From NCBI GenBank assembly GCA_947073045.1, contig CAMTJU010000014.1, positions 1 to 36,934 of the forward strand: a DNA stretch of 36,934 nt. The letters are read 5' to 3'. Made by a program: the position numbers and the translations under genes. This DNA comes from an uncultured Clostridia bacterium. Lineage in GTDB: Bacteria > Bacillota > Clostridia > Lachnospirales > CAMVHY01. Below, piece by piece: positions 1 through 9,172 of this stretch; the stretch's first letter is position 1, and each line of letters starts with the position of its first letter. The notes beneath the pieces are model-generated. The model was not told the origin of the DNA. It saw only the letters and a list, made by a program, of their open reading frames with translations, and did not search any database.

Positions 1-1862
1 GCCAATGCAGTTGAATACCAAGACGTTTGATTTACATCACTAAATTTTTTCAATGCATCATAATTTACTCTCGTTCCGTTGTAAATTAATTTGTAAATCA
101 TTTGCGCTGCTTCTGCTCTCGTTATATTTTTGTCTGGCTTAAATGTTCCATCACCATATCCTTTGATATATCCAATAGTCCTTATTTTTTCTGGCAATTG
201 ACTTTGAATATCTTTCAATGCTTTTGTCTCAATCTTTTCAATTTGCTTTGTTGGTGTCGGTGTCGGCGTTGCGTTCGTATCATTATCTAATACATTCCAG
301 CTAAAAATTCTACTATTTTCTTTATATGAATCTGGAGTAGGTATTGGAGTATAACTATTTTTTACTTTGAGTTCTATATCCGTTGTGTGACTTGCCCAAT
401 CTGTTGCTTTGTTACCATTGCATTGCTCATTGAATATCTTTAATGTATAATCGCCTGAAGCTATATTTTGTAATGTTATTGTTGCTTCACCAGTTTCATC
501 CCCAGTATTTAAAGTTTTGATCTTTCCATAATATTTTGTTTCATCATATGCATAACCTGCATTTTCGGCTTTTTGCGTCAACATCACTGAAAGATATTCA
601 TTATTCCCTGTTTGAGCATCACTATAATTTATTTGTATATTGTCGTTTTGCTCTAATTGCAAACTTGCAGGCAAATTTGTAATTTTAAAATTCGCATGAT
701 TATTATCAATCATTGTTAATTTGTATTCATTATTATAACCTGTTGGAAATTCAAATTTCTTAAGAGTGGTGCTGACATCAACAGTTTTTGCACCTAATTC
801 ACCATTTTCAACAGCATTAGATGCTAAAATTACAGATGATTGATCAAGATTTAAAGCTGGCAAACATGCAAGATAAAATATATTTACATTGGCACCATTC
901 CCAAAAACGCTACCATATTCATTAACTAGTGTAGCATTCGCATTATCATAGTAGTAACCACGAGAACGCAGCCAAAAATAATTATTATAATGATCTGGAT
1001 TTTTACTATTTGCATAATCGGTATTTGTAAACACTCTTGTTTTTGAAGCATCTGCAGATTCTGCAAATCCATATTTTGTATTTATTATTTCATTGTACGA
1101 TGGTATAAACATTTTATCTTTGTTTAATGTAGTTACTGGTGATTCATGAAAAGTTTTATCTTCACCAGCTCTTAATTTATATAAATCTTCAGTGTATACT
1201 ATGGTATCCATTATAACATTTTGTTCGTTAGTTGTAAAGGCTTGATTAATAAATGCTGTATCGTAATAATTATCTTTAAATTCATAATTATTATAGACAT
1301 TATTTTTATTGATATTATTTAACCATGCCCACAATATACTACCTTTTTTATCATCATTATCTATACTCGTAGACCAGCATAATTTATTAGCATTATCAAG
1401 ACCGCTGTAATCGGGATGATACAATCCATGATCTAATAATGCATCAGATATCAACAGTATTGCATTGCCATCAACAGGTGCATTTTGACGCCCGCCTGTT
1501 CCATCTTTAGGACCAACATCAAAACTAAATCCGTTGTTAATTGCCAATGCAGATTCACTGATTTCTGTATCCCCAACATATTGTGTATTATTGTTATCCA
1601 ATATCCGCCACTTGATTGGGTCGTTATTGTATTCGCTTGAGCCATTTGAGCTTTGCGGATAATTTCCATAATAAATGTAATTTCCTACCCAATTATCATT
1701 TTCACTTTTACTTGTTCCATCCTCTGGATTCAAAATCTGTAGAATGTTGTTTTTTACATAAGTTTCTGCACGTACTACATGATTTTGCGTATAAACCATG
1801 CCTGATACTGCTAAAAGCATTGACATTGCTAAACTTGTTACTTTTTTACTACTAAGATACAT
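1..1862 (-). CDS. Secreted SLH-domain protein with DUF6273-like region, 3' end outside window
   Basis: The frame is open without a stop from the ATG at 1862-1860 to the left edge (620 codons), so only the C-terminus is missing. Upstream AGAAAGGATG is a good ribosome site. Residues 1-30 look like a signal peptide (KK, hydrophobic AMSMLLAVSGMV, then VRA-ET as a likely cleavage site). About residues 55-330 resemble the DUF6273 family: YYGNYPQSS, PIKWRILDN, AILLISDALLD, WAWLNN, NYFWLRSRGYYYDNA and LPALNLD. An Ig-like stretch with no recognised family follows, then a TPTPTPT linker and an S-layer homology domain with GYIKGYGDGTFKP and ITRAEAAQMIYKL. SLH domains bind secondary cell-wall polymers, so the protein is probably displayed on the cell surface. 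The role of the DUF6273 region is unknown. Further SLH repeats may lie beyond the edge. Confidence 0.88.
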   Translation of the reverse strand, partial: MYLSSKKVTSLAMSMLLAVSGMVYTQNHVVRAETYVKNNILQILNPEDGTSKSENDNWVGNYIYYGNYPQSSNGSSEYNNDPIKWRILDNNNTQYVGDTEISESALAINNGFSFDVGPKDGTGGRQNAPVDGNAILLISDALLDHGLYHPDYSGLDNANKLCWSTSIDNDDKKGSILWAWLNNINKNNVYNNYEFKDNYYDTAFINQAFTTNEQNVIMDTIVYTEDLYKLRAGEDKTFHESPVTTLNKDKMFIPSYNEIINTKYGFAESADASKTRVFTNTDYANSKNPDHYNNYFWLRSRGYYYDNANATLVNEYGSVFGNGANVNIFYLACLPALNLDQSSVILASNAVENGELGAKTVDVSTTLKKFEFPTGYNNEYKLTMIDNNHANFKITNLPASLQLEQNDNIQINYSDAQTGNNEYLSVMLTQKAENAGYAYDETKYYGKIKTLNTGDETGEATITLQNIASGDYTLKIFNEQCNGNKATDWASHTTDIELKVKNSYTPIPTPDSYKENSRIFSWNVLDNDTNATPTPTPTKQIEKIETKALKDIQSQLPEKIRTIGYIKGYGDGTFKPDKNITRAEAAQMIYKLIYNGTRVNYDALKKFSDVNQTSWYSTAL

Positions 1863-1904
1863 ATTAATCATCCTTTCTTTTATTATTTATCTTTGCATAT
1901 TATT

Positions 1905-1935
1905 ATTATAAAAATCATTTTGCAACAAAAATCAA
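1905..1935 (-). promoter_or_regulatory. Candidate promoter of the SLH-protein gene
   Basis: On the minus strand TTGATT (1935-1930) and TATAAT (1910-1905) are separated by 19 bp, longer than ideal. An alternative pairing is TTGTTG (1928-1923) 17 bp before TAATAA. The rest of the intergenic stretch 1936-2125 is AT-rich and shows nothing I can name. Confidence 0.3.
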
Positions 1936-2125
1936 GAAAAATTTTTGTTACATTCATTTTTATAGCGTTACAATTTTTTTGGCAACATCTTTTTTTACAT
2001 CCACTATTGTTATCTTCCAATTTCATTTTTATATGCATTGTAATCTTTGGTAAATTTTTTTTGATTGATTTTTAATTGATCTATTGACTTTGATGTAAAT
2101 CAGTTTGAAAATTTATATTTATTAC

Positions 2126-2183
2126 AAAAAAATGACCTTCTTTTATTAGGTATTTAGTTTTGTCTAATAAATGTGGTCATTTT
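2126..2183 (-). terminator. Intrinsic terminator downstream of ytvI
   Basis: A two-part hairpin: AAAATGACC (2129-2137) pairs with GGTCATTTT (2175-2183), and inside it TTTATTAG (2142-2149) pairs with CTAATAAA (2164-2171). Read on the minus strand it runs into a T-tract (complement of 2126-2132), just after the ytvI stop. Confidence 0.75.
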
Positions 2184-2188
2184 AAAAT

Positions 2189-3247
2189 TTAATATAAGTT
2201 CAAATTTTGACTTTCTTTTAAAATTATTTTTCCTGTTATGATTATAATCGGGCCAAGAATCATTCCAAATACTCCAAAAGTTTTTAGGCCAATATAAATT
2301 GCACTTAGCATTACGAGCGGATGTACTCCAATTTGTTTGCTGATAAGTTTTGGAGAAAGGATGTGACGAGTTACTGTAACAGTTAGATATGTCAGCAATA
2401 ATATTATTGCTCTGTTATAATTTCCATTCAAAAAACAATAAGCAGTCCACGGCCAAATTATACAACCAGTTCCTAAAACGGGTAATGCATCAATTAATGC
2501 AGTCATTAATCCTAAAAATAAAGCGTAAGGATATTTTATTATGCAAAATCCTATTGTGCATATAATTCCTGTTGTGCTCATCATTATTAATTCAGCTTTG
2601 ACGTATGCACTTATTCCTTGTAGGCATCCTTTTTTTAATTGACTGAGTGTAATCAAAATTTTCTTGGGGATTGCGCGGCAAAAAAATTTTTGTATCAAAA
2701 TTTTATCTCTCACAAAAAAAAATGTTGCTATCATCATTACGATTGTATTTAAAAATAATTGCGGTACAAATTTTACAATACTGCTAGAGCTGGACCTTAA
2801 TATTTTATTTATGAAATCGGTTAGATTTTTTTGCGTGTATACTAATACATTTTCTCTGAAGTTTTCAGGTATTATATATAAAATGTGATTGTATTTTATT
2901 TTCAGCATTTCAATTTTTATTATGAATTCTTTTGTGTAGAATGGGATATTTGTGAGAAAATATTTTCCTTCCAAAATTATGCGCGATAAAATTGTTTTGC
3001 TAAAGAAAATTATAATGCCGATGAAAATTATGCAACATAAAAGTGATGAAAAACTTTTGCCAATTTTGAACTTCTTGTCCAAAAATATTGCAAGTGGGTA
3101 CAATAAAAAAGATAAAGCATATGCAAAGACAAATGGTGCTACGAAATGAAAGATGTATTTAAAAAAAACATATATGCCGAGTAAAAATAATATTATGTAT
3201 GCAATTTCATCTATTTTATTTTTGTTTTTTGTGTAGTATTCAAACAT
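2189..3247 (-). CDS. ytvI: AI-2E family transporter, sporulation membrane protein YtvI type
   Basis: A 352-residue polytopic membrane protein of the AI-2E/DUF20 family. There is a cluster of two or three hydrophobic segments in residues 15-85, a soluble amphipathic middle section (about 90-150), then five or so further segments including the family-typical C-terminal stretch LFLGLMTALIDALPVLGTG, VTRHILSPKLISKQIGVHPL and FGVFGMILGPI. Length and pattern fit YtvI, a sporulation-associated member found across endospore formers. What it transports is not established. The ATG has a GGAGG site in front and is divergent from glgA, with a terminator just downstream. The YtvI assignment rests on length and the spore-former context; membership of the wider AI-2E family is the safer part. 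Confidence 0.85.
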   Translation of the reverse strand: MFEYYTKNKNKIDEIAYIILFLLGIYVFFKYIFHFVAPFVFAYALSFLLYPLAIFLDKKFKIGKSFSSLLCCIIFIGIIIFFSKTILSRIILEGKYFLTNIPFYTKEFIIKIEMLKIKYNHILYIIPENFRENVLVYTQKNLTDFINKILRSSSSSIVKFVPQLFLNTIVMMIATFFFVRDKILIQKFFCRAIPKKILITLSQLKKGCLQGISAYVKAELIMMSTTGIICTIGFCIIKYPYALFLGLMTALIDALPVLGTGCIIWPWTAYCFLNGNYNRAIILLLTYLTVTVTRHILSPKLISKQIGVHPLVMLSAIYIGLKTFGVFGMILGPIIIITGKIILKESQNLNLY

Positions 3248-3260
3248 TTTTTATCCTCCA

Positions 3261-3289
3261 TTGATTTTTTTTGAATTTGTTGATAATAT
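3261..3289 (+). promoter_or_regulatory. Promoter of glgA, extended -10
   Basis: TTGATT (3261-3266), a 17-bp spacer and TAATAT (3284-3289) preceded by TGa, an extended -10. Transcription would begin near 3296, which rules out translation starts at 3271 or 3295 for glgA. Confidence 0.6.
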
Positions 3290-3321
3290 TTAATATGAAA
3301 AAAATATGGGATGAGGTATTC

Positions 3322-4734
3322 ATGACGAAAAAAATTTTGTTTGCAGCATCGGAAATGTTTCCATTCGTAAAAACAGGCGGGTTAGGCGATGTAATTGGTT
3401 CATTGCCAATTGAATTAAAAAATAAAGGTACTGATACGCGAGTTATAATTCCATTATATAAAAATATATCCCAAAATAATTTGAAGTATGTAACAAAATT
3501 TTGTGTATTTGATGATTGGCGAAGTCAATGGGCACAGATTTATACTATTGATTATGAGATACCAGTTTATTTTATAAAAAATGATTATTATTTTGCTCGC
3601 GACAATATTTATGGTTATAGTGACGATTATGAAAGATTTGCATTTTTTTCAAAAGCTTTGTTGGAATTACTTACTAATATTAATTTCAAACCTGATATAA
3701 TTAATTTTAATGATTGGCAGACAGCTTTAGGTTGTTTGTATTTAAAAAAGTTTTATTTGCACAATAATTTTTATAAAGATATTAAATCTGTTTTCACTAT
3801 ACATAATTTGCAATATCAAGGGATATTTTCAAAAGATATTTTAAATCAAATTTTACTCGGTAATGAATATTTTTCAATAGATAGTTTGGAGTTTTACGGG
3901 AATTTGAATTTTATGAAAGTTGGACTTTTGTATTCAGATATGATTACGACAGTCAGTCCAACTTATGCAAAAGAAATTCAAACACGTCAATATGGTTATG
4001 GTCTCGAGGGAATATTATATAATAGAAGAGATAAGCTTGAAGGAATTTTAAACGGCTTGGATTATAAAAAATATAATCCGAAAACTGATATTGGCATTTT
4101 TAATTTCAGTGAAGAAGATTTAGCAAAAAAGTCTTTAAATAAGAAAGAACTTTGTCGTGAATTTAATTTGGATTTTAAAAATGATATACCTATTGTGAGT
4201 GTAATTTCAAGATTTGCTGACCAAAAAGGTTTTGATATTATTCATGGTGCATTGAAAAATATTTTGGATTTGGATTTGCAATTAATAATTGTTGGAACGG
4301 GCGATCATGGTTTAGAAAATTTATTTTTGGACGAACAAAAAAAATTTGAAAATAATTTGCGTGTAAAAATTGTCTTCAACGAAGATTTAGCTAAAAGAGT
4401 TTATGCTTCTTCAGATATTTTTTTAATGCCATCAAAATTTGAACCGTGCGGACTTTCACAACTTATATCTATGCGCTATGGAACTATTCCTGTTGCAAGA
4501 AAAACAGGCGGTCTTATTGATACTATTAATGATTTTTTTGTCGACAATGAAAATGCAAATGGCTTTCTGTTTGAAAATTATAGCTCGGATTCTTTATTTG
4601 ACGCATTGAAAAAAGCAGTCGATTTATATAAAAATAAATCCGTGTGGAAAAAAATTGTTGTAAATGCAATGAAAAGTGATTTTTCATGGGCAAGTTCTGC
4701 TCAAAAATATATCAATCTTTACGAAAGTTTATAA
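3322..4734 (+). CDS. glgA: Glycogen synthase (ADP-glucose type)
   Basis: A 470-residue GT5 glycosyltransferase that adds glucose from ADP-glucose to growing alpha-1,4-glucan. The N-terminus KKILFAASEMFPFVKTGGLGDV carries the KxGGL nucleotide-sugar site. The C-terminal Rossmann half has SRFADQKGFD, then KFEPCGLSQLISMRYGTIPV with the conserved acidic residue, and RKTGGLIDT. Length matches bacterial GlgA (about 475). The ATG at 3322 is chosen because GATGAGG lies at normal spacing in front of it and the predicted transcript begins near 3296; an in-frame TTG at 3271 and ATG at 3295 fall outside the message or lack a site. No other glycogen genes (glgB, glgC, glgD, glgP) are adjacent, so the rest of the pathway must lie elsewhere. 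Confidence 0.95.
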   Translation: MTKKILFAASEMFPFVKTGGLGDVIGSLPIELKNKGTDTRVIIPLYKNISQNNLKYVTKFCVFDDWRSQWAQIYTIDYEIPVYFIKNDYYFARDNIYGYSDDYERFAFFSKALLELLTNINFKPDIINFNDWQTALGCLYLKKFYLHNNFYKDIKSVFTIHNLQYQGIFSKDILNQILLGNEYFSIDSLEFYGNLNFMKVGLLYSDMITTVSPTYAKEIQTRQYGYGLEGILYNRRDKLEGILNGLDYKKYNPKTDIGIFNFSEEDLAKKSLNKKELCREFNLDFKNDIPIVSVISRFADQKGFDIIHGALKNILDLDLQLIIVGTGDHGLENLFLDEQKKFENNLRVKIVFNEDLAKRVYASSDIFLMPSKFEPCGLSQLISMRYGTIPVARKTGGLIDTINDFFVDNENANGFLFENYSSDSLFDALKKAVDLYKNKSVWKKIVVNAMKSDFSWASSAQKYINLYESL

Positions 4735-4759
4735 CTTGAATCAGTAAGGAGTATTTTTG

Positions 4760-5563
4760 ATGGATATCTTTAATTATAATTTTATGCAGCGCGCCATTGT
4801 GGTCGCGTTTTTTATTTCTATTATTTTACCTATGATTGGCAATGTCATTGTTTTGAAACGTCTATCTAATATCGGTGATACTCTCTCTCATGCAAGTCTT
4901 GCTGGTGTTACAATTGGTCTTTGCTTTGCTTTTAATCCATTAATTGGTGCAGTTTTATCTTGTATTGCGTGTGCATTTTTGATTGAAGCTACACGCAAAT
5001 TTTTTTTGAGCTATCCTGAAATTTCTACAAGTATTATTATGTCCTTAGCTGTTTGCATTACGGCAATTTTGTCTGGATTTATTAAAAATAATGCAAGCTT
5101 TAACGGATTTTTATTTGGCAGTATTGTTGCAATCTCTAAACAAGAAGTTATTACTGTAATTGTTTTAAGTATATTTGTTGTTGTTATAATGACGATTTTG
5201 TATAAACCATTGTTCTATATTTCGTTTAGTGAAGAAAATGCAAGTGCGGCAGGTTTGCCAACTGACTTAATTAATTTTATTTTTACATTGCTAGCTGCAA
5301 TTTGTATTGGAATTTCTGCAAGGATTATTGGGGCATTTGTAGTTTCATCAATTTTAATATTGCCGGTTACGAGCGCCATGCAAATTTCTAACAGTTATAA
5401 AAGTAATTTGTTTTTAGCAATAGTGTTTGCAATGATATCGAATGTATTTGGATTAATTTTGTCTTATTATTTAAATTTAAAGCCTGGGGGCGCAATAATT
5501 TTTGTTGCACTGGCAATTTTTTTTACAATTGCATTGTACAAAAAAATCTTTAAAGGGGATTGA
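4760..5563 (+). CDS. Metal ABC transporter permease, ZnuB/ABC-3 family
   Basis: A 267-residue polytopic protein of the ABC-3 family, the membrane part of zinc, manganese or iron importers (ZnuB, TroC, MntB type). Diagnostic stretches are FFISIILPMIGNVIVLKRLSN, IGDTLSHASLAGV (the cytoplasmic loop contacting the ATPase) and the later SEENASAAGLPTDLINF and ARIIGAFVVSSILILPV. About eight hydrophobic segments can be seen. AAGGAG at 4746-4751 lies 8 bases before the ATG; a TTG directly in front is a weaker choice. The gene follows glgA by 25 bases and precedes an EcfT-like gene by two. No ATPase (znuC) or metal-binding lipoprotein (znuA) lies nearby, so partners must be encoded elsewhere. The metal cannot be told from sequence. 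Confidence 0.88.
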   Translation: MDIFNYNFMQRAIVVAFFISIILPMIGNVIVLKRLSNIGDTLSHASLAGVTIGLCFAFNPLIGAVLSCIACAFLIEATRKFFLSYPEISTSIIMSLAVCITAILSGFIKNNASFNGFLFGSIVAISKQEVITVIVLSIFVVVIMTILYKPLFYISFSEENASAAGLPTDLINFIFTLLAAICIGISARIIGAFVVSSILILPVTSAMQISNSYKSNLFLAIVFAMISNVFGLILSYYLNLKPGGAIIFVALAIFFTIALYKKIFKGD

Positions 5564-5565
5564 AA

Positions 5566-6330
5566 ATGAAACTGCATTGCTTTTCGAACTTACATCCGCT
5601 AGTTTTAGTTATGTACTATTTTTTCCTATTGATATTCATTTTTTATTTGTGTAATCCATTTTTTATTATAATGAGCTTTTTTTCAGTTGTCATATTAAAT
5701 TATTTTTGCGGATGCATTTGTCAGACTATTAGTTTTATTAAATATTTTTTTGTTTTTGGATTAATGCTTCTTGTTTCAAATTTAATTTTGATGCAGCCAA
5801 TTAATATTATTGTTGTAAGTAATTTTATTTCATTTTGCTCGAGCACAATTTTATTTTTGTCTTTCAACAAAATTATTGACAGTGGCAAATTTTTATATTT
5901 GTGTTCCAAAATATCGCCGCATTTAGCTTTAATATTAAATATTTGCGTACGATATATTTTTATATTGCAAAAACGCATAAATGATTTTGTTTGTATTCAT
6001 TCATTAAACAACAATGATAAAAAAAAATTAAACACTGCACTCATATCAAAAATTTTTGATTGGAGCATTAATGATTGTATTGAGCTTGCAGAAGTATTGA
6101 AAGCAAAAAATTATACGTCTAACTTCACGCATTATAAAATTTATAAATTTAATTTTAGAGATATTATTTTTACTTGTGGAATATTTTTTTTTGGCAGTGC
6201 TGTTTTTTTTTGCACCAAAAATTTTTTTGCTCTATTCGTATTTTTATTTTTTTATTTGTTTTTGCCATTTACATATGATTTTTTTTGTTTTACAAGATTT
6301 TTTATAAGGAGGAAGGTTAGAAATGATTAG
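5566..6330 (+). CDS. EcfT-like membrane component of an ECF-type transporter
   Basis: A 254-residue, Phe- and Ile-rich membrane protein resembling the CbiQ/EcfT T component of energy-coupling-factor vitamin or metal importers. Support: the FSNLHPLV opening, the central [32 protein letters not shown] pattern, and the cytoplasmic helix ending [17 protein letters not shown], which aligns with the coupling helix that carries the Ala-Arg-Gly motif contacting the ATPases. Here that motif reads AKN (residues 180-182), a notable departure. AAAGGGG lies at normal spacing before the ATG; the gene begins two bases after the permease stop and overlaps ispF by 8 bases. No EcfA ATPase or S component is adjacent. 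It could be an intact divergent T component or one losing function. Confidence 0.7.
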   Translation: MKLHCFSNLHPLVLVMYYFFLLIFIFYLCNPFFIIMSFFSVVILNYFCGCICQTISFIKYFFVFGLMLLVSNLILMQPINIIVVSNFISFCSSTILFLSFNKIIDSGKFLYLCSKISPHLALILNICVRYIFILQKRINDFVCIHSLNNNDKKKLNTALISKIFDWSINDCIELAEVLKAKNYTSNFTHYKIYKFNFRDIIFTCGIFFFGSAVFFCTKNFFALFVFLFFYLFLPFTYDFFCFTRFFIRRKVRND

Positions 6331-6799
6331 AGTTGGAATTGGATATGACGTACATAAATTGGTTGAGGGCCGCAAATTAATTTTGGGTGCAGTTACCATT
6401 CCATTTGACAAAGGCTTGCTTGGGCATTCCGATGCAGATTGCCTAATCCATGCCATTATAGATGCAATTTTAGGTGCAATTGGTAAAGGTGACATAGGAA
6501 TGCATTTCCCAGATACAGATGATAAATACAAAGGGATTTCAAGTTTAAAACTTTTGCAGTATGTAAAAGAAATGTTGGACGGATTTTCAATAAACAACAT
6601 TGATGCAACAATTATCATGCAAAAGCCAAAGCTTGCAGGATATATTGCGCAGATGGAAGAAAATATTGCGCAGTGTCTGCAAATTGATTTGGGCGCAATA
6701 AACATAAAGGCTACAACGCAAGAAGGTCTTGGCTTTACAGGAAAAGGAGAAGGTGTTGCATGCCAAGCAATTTGTTCTGTGGAAAAGATAAAAATCTAA
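6323..6799 (+). CDS. ispF: 2-C-methyl-D-erythritol 2,4-cyclodiphosphate synthase
   Basis: A 158-residue enzyme of the MEP isoprenoid pathway, converting CDP-ME 2-phosphate to the cyclic diphosphate with release of CMP; it works as a trimer. [11 protein letters not shown] at the start gives the metal ligands Asp9 and His11, and [21 protein letters not shown] gives His43 and the family signature. [11 protein letters not shown] and the C-terminal [16 protein letters not shown] complete the active site. AAGGAGG at the normal distance fixes the ATG, which overlaps the end of the EcfT-like gene. dxs and ispA, other steps leading to polyprenyl diphosphates, lie in the same window at 20.8-24.0 kb on the opposite strand. 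Confidence 0.97.
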   Translation: MIRVGIGYDVHKLVEGRKLILGAVTIPFDKGLLGHSDADCLIHAIIDAILGAIGKGDIGMHFPDTDDKYKGISSLKLLQYVKEMLDGFSINNIDATIIMQKPKLAGYIAQMEENIAQCLQIDLGAINIKATTQEGLGFTGKGEGVACQAICSVEKIKI

Positions 6800-6802
6800 A
6801 CC

Positions 6803-6825
6803 GAGCTTTTTTGTAAAAAAAGCTC
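6803..6825 (+). terminator. Short hairpin after ispF, possible weak terminator
   Basis: GAGCTTTTTT (6803-6812) pairs with AAAAAAGCTC (6816-6825) around a 3-base loop, 4 bases after the ispF stop. It is not followed by a T-run on the plus strand, so termination would depend on the U-rich left arm and is uncertain. Confidence 0.4.
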
Positions 6826-6902
6826 CCAAAAAAACTTTAGATTATAAAGTTCTTTGTTTTACTTTCTTTCAAAAAATTAAGAATGATTTTTTATTTAGTT
6901 GC

Positions 6903-6931
6903 TTGTTGCATCAAGATTAATTTTGTATAAT
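6903..6931 (+). promoter_or_regulatory. Promoter of pta-ackA
   Basis: TTGTTG (6903-6908), 17-bp spacer, perfect TATAAT (6926-6931). The start would be near 6938, about 25 bases before the pta ATG. Confidence 0.7.
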
Positions 6932-6962
6932 TATTGAGTATAAAATTAATGGAGGCATATAA

Positions 6963-7946
6963 ATGAATTTTTTAGACGAAATGAAAATGAGGGCAAAACA
7001 AAATAAAAAAACGATTGTCTTGCCTGAGACTTCTGATGAAAGAATACTAAAAGCTGCACAAATTGTTCTATCTGAAAATATTGCGGATTTGATTTTGATT
7101 GGCAACAGAGAAAAAATTTTGGCGCAAGGATATGATTTATCAAGTGCAAAATTTATTGAGCAAATTGATAATGCTCAGACATTGGATTTAGCAAATAAAT
7201 TATATGAGCTGCGAAAAAACAAGGGAATGACTCTTGAAGATGCAAAAGATTTGTTGCTCAATGACCCGTTGTATTTTGCAGTAATGCTCGTAAAAGATGG
7301 AATTGCAGACGCAATGGTTGCAGGCGCTATAAATTCAACAGCAAATGTTTTGCGTCCGGCATTGCAAATTTTAAAAACTGCACCATCTGCCAAACTTGTA
7401 TCTGCAGTTTTTGTCATGGTTACGCAAAATAAAAATTTTGGTTATGATGGAACTTTAGTGTTTGGTGATTGCGCAATTAATCAAAATCCAACTTCTGAAC
7501 AATTGGCTGAAATTGCGAAAAGCAGTGCCGATACATTTAAAAAATTAATAGGAGCTGAACCAGTAGTTGCAATGCTTTCGCATTCGACAAAAGGTAGTGC
7601 AAAACATGCAGATGTAGACAAAGTTTTAAATGCAACAAAAATTATTAAAGACTCAAATCCGGATTTTGATATTGATGGCGAATTGCAGCTTGATGCAGCT
7701 ATAGTCGATTCAGTAGCAAAGATTAAAGCAAAAGATAGTAATGTTGCAGGAAGAGCAAACGTTTTAATTTTTCCTGACTTAGATGCTGGAAATATTGGTT
7801 ATAAATTAGTTCAAAGATTTGGCTGTGCGCAAGCTTTTGGCCCAATTACTCAGGGTATTTCAAAACCTGTCAATGATTTATCAAGAGGCTGCAGTGCGCA
7901 AGATATTGTAGGTGTAGTTGCAATAACATGTGTTCAAGCTCAATAA
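6963..7946 (+). CDS. pta: Phosphate acetyltransferase
   Basis: A 327-residue enzyme that interconverts acetyl-CoA and acetyl phosphate, the first step of acetate fermentation. The short Firmicute form is evident: residues 15-30 KKTIVLPETSDERILKAA, LVKDGIADAMVAGAINSTANVLRPALQILKT in the middle, PVVAMLSHSTKGSAKH, DGELQLDAAIV and the C-terminal NVLIFPDLDAGNIGYKLVQR with the phosphate-binding region. It lacks the N-terminal DRTGG extension of enterobacterial Pta. AATGGAGG precedes the ATG. It forms an operon with ackA 26 bases downstream, the standard ATP-yielding acetate pair. Phosphate butyryltransferase is a relative, but pairing with acetate kinase favours acetyl phosphate as product. Confidence 0.96.
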   Translation: MNFLDEMKMRAKQNKKTIVLPETSDERILKAAQIVLSENIADLILIGNREKILAQGYDLSSAKFIEQIDNAQTLDLANKLYELRKNKGMTLEDAKDLLLNDPLYFAVMLVKDGIADAMVAGAINSTANVLRPALQILKTAPSAKLVSAVFVMVTQNKNFGYDGTLVFGDCAINQNPTSEQLAEIAKSSADTFKKLIGAEPVVAMLSHSTKGSAKHADVDKVLNATKIIKDSNPDFDIDGELQLDAAIVDSVAKIKAKDSNVAGRANVLIFPDLDAGNIGYKLVQRFGCAQAFGPITQGISKPVNDLSRGCSAQDIVGVVAITCVQAQ

Positions 7947-7972
7947 ATTAATTTTGAAAAAGGAGTTCGTTT

Positions 7973-9157
7973 ATGAAAATACTTGTTTTAAATTGCGGGA
8001 GTTCTTCTCTTAAATATCAGTTAATTGATATGAAAAATGAAGATGTTTTGGCAAAAGGCTTGTGTGAAAGAATTGGGATTGCAGATTCAAAAGTCTCTCA
8101 TAAAACTCACAATGGGAAAAAATTTGAAAGTGCAATCCAAATGAAAAATCATATGGATGCTGTGCAAATTGTTATGGATAATCTTTTGAATAAAGATTAC
8201 GGCGTTTTGGACAACATAAATGAAATAAATGCAATTGGCCATAGAGTTTTGCATGGCGGAAAATATTTTAATAAGTCTGTTGTAATTAATGAACGTGTTA
8301 AAGATGTAATCCGTGAATGTTTCATACTCGGTCCTTTACATAATCCACAAAATTTAATTGGAATTGAAGCATGTGAAAAATTAATGCCGGGTATAAAACA
8401 AGTTGCTGTGTTCGATACAGCTTTTCATCAATCTATGCCTAAAAAAGCTTTTTTATATGCATTACCTTATGAATATTATCAAAAATATCAAATACGCCGC
8501 TATGGTTTCCACGGTACAAGTCATCAATATGTTTCAATGCGCACTGCAGAAATCTTAGGCAATCAAAATTTGAAGATTATTACGTGTCATCTTGGTAATG
8601 GCTCAAGTGTTTGTGCAATTGAAAATGGCAAGTGCGTTGATACTTCTATGGGATTAACACCGCTTGAAGGTTTGGTGATGGGAACCAGAAGTGGCGATAT
8701 CGACCCGGCTATTATAAAATTTTTAATGCATGAAGAAAATTTATCTATCGATCAAATTGATGACATCTTAAATAAAAAATCTGGTGTGTTTGGAATTTCA
8801 GGAGTCTCGAGCGATTTTAGGGATATTGAAAATGCAGCTGATAATAATGATGAGCGTGCGCAAAGTGCACTTGATATTTTTTATTATCGTTGTGCAAAAT
8901 ATATTGGCAGTTACATAGCAGCTATGAATGGCGTTGATGCAATTGTATTTACGGCAGGCCTTGGTGAAAACAGTCCACAGGCACGTGAAAAAATTTGTTC
9001 GTATTTAACTTATTTGGGTGCTATGGTTGATAGTGAAAAAAATAATTGCAGAGGGCAAGAAATTGAATTTAGTGCGCCAGATTCAAAAATAAAACTTCTT
9101 GCAATACCAACTAATGAAGAATTAATGATTGCAAAAGAGACGATTGCATTAATTTAA
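7973..9157 (+). CDS. ackA: Acetate kinase
   Basis: A 394-residue member of the acetokinase family, making ATP and acetate from acetyl phosphate. It opens with ILVLNCGSSSLKYQLID, the first family signature. It continues with GHRVLHGG, AVFDTAFHQSMP, RRYGFHGTSHQYV (second signature, with a catalytic His), HLGNGSSVCAI and FTAGLGENSP near the C-terminus. Length is normal (about 400). AAAGGAG at 7960-7966 is well placed before the ATG. It ends the pta operon; two tandem intrinsic terminators follow. Confidence 0.98.
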   Translation: MKILVLNCGSSSLKYQLIDMKNEDVLAKGLCERIGIADSKVSHKTHNGKKFESAIQMKNHMDAVQIVMDNLLNKDYGVLDNINEINAIGHRVLHGGKYFNKSVVINERVKDVIRECFILGPLHNPQNLIGIEACEKLMPGIKQVAVFDTAFHQSMPKKAFLYALPYEYYQKYQIRRYGFHGTSHQYVSMRTAEILGNQNLKIITCHLGNGSSVCAIENGKCVDTSMGLTPLEGLVMGTRSGDIDPAIIKFLMHEENLSIDQIDDILNKKSGVFGISGVSSDFRDIENAADNNDERAQSALDIFYYRCAKYIGSYIAAMNGVDAIVFTAGLGENSPQAREKICSYLTYLGAMVDSEKNNCRGQEIEFSAPDSKIKLLAIPTNEELMIAKETIALI

Positions 9158-9172
9158 TTTATATCATATTAA

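Noticed and set aside
1451-1669. Short minus-strand frame inside the SLH-protein gene
   Set aside because: It lies in another frame within the long open frame that runs from 1862 to the edge and shows no recognisable protein pattern.
3271-3321. Longer glgA with starts at TTG 3271 or ATG 3295
   Set aside because: These codons lie in or at the promoter, and the family N-terminus begins at the ATG at 3322 behind a GATGAGG site.
6800-6962. Riboswitch or leader RNA before pta
   Set aside because: The promoter leaves only about 25 bases of leader, too short for a structured element.
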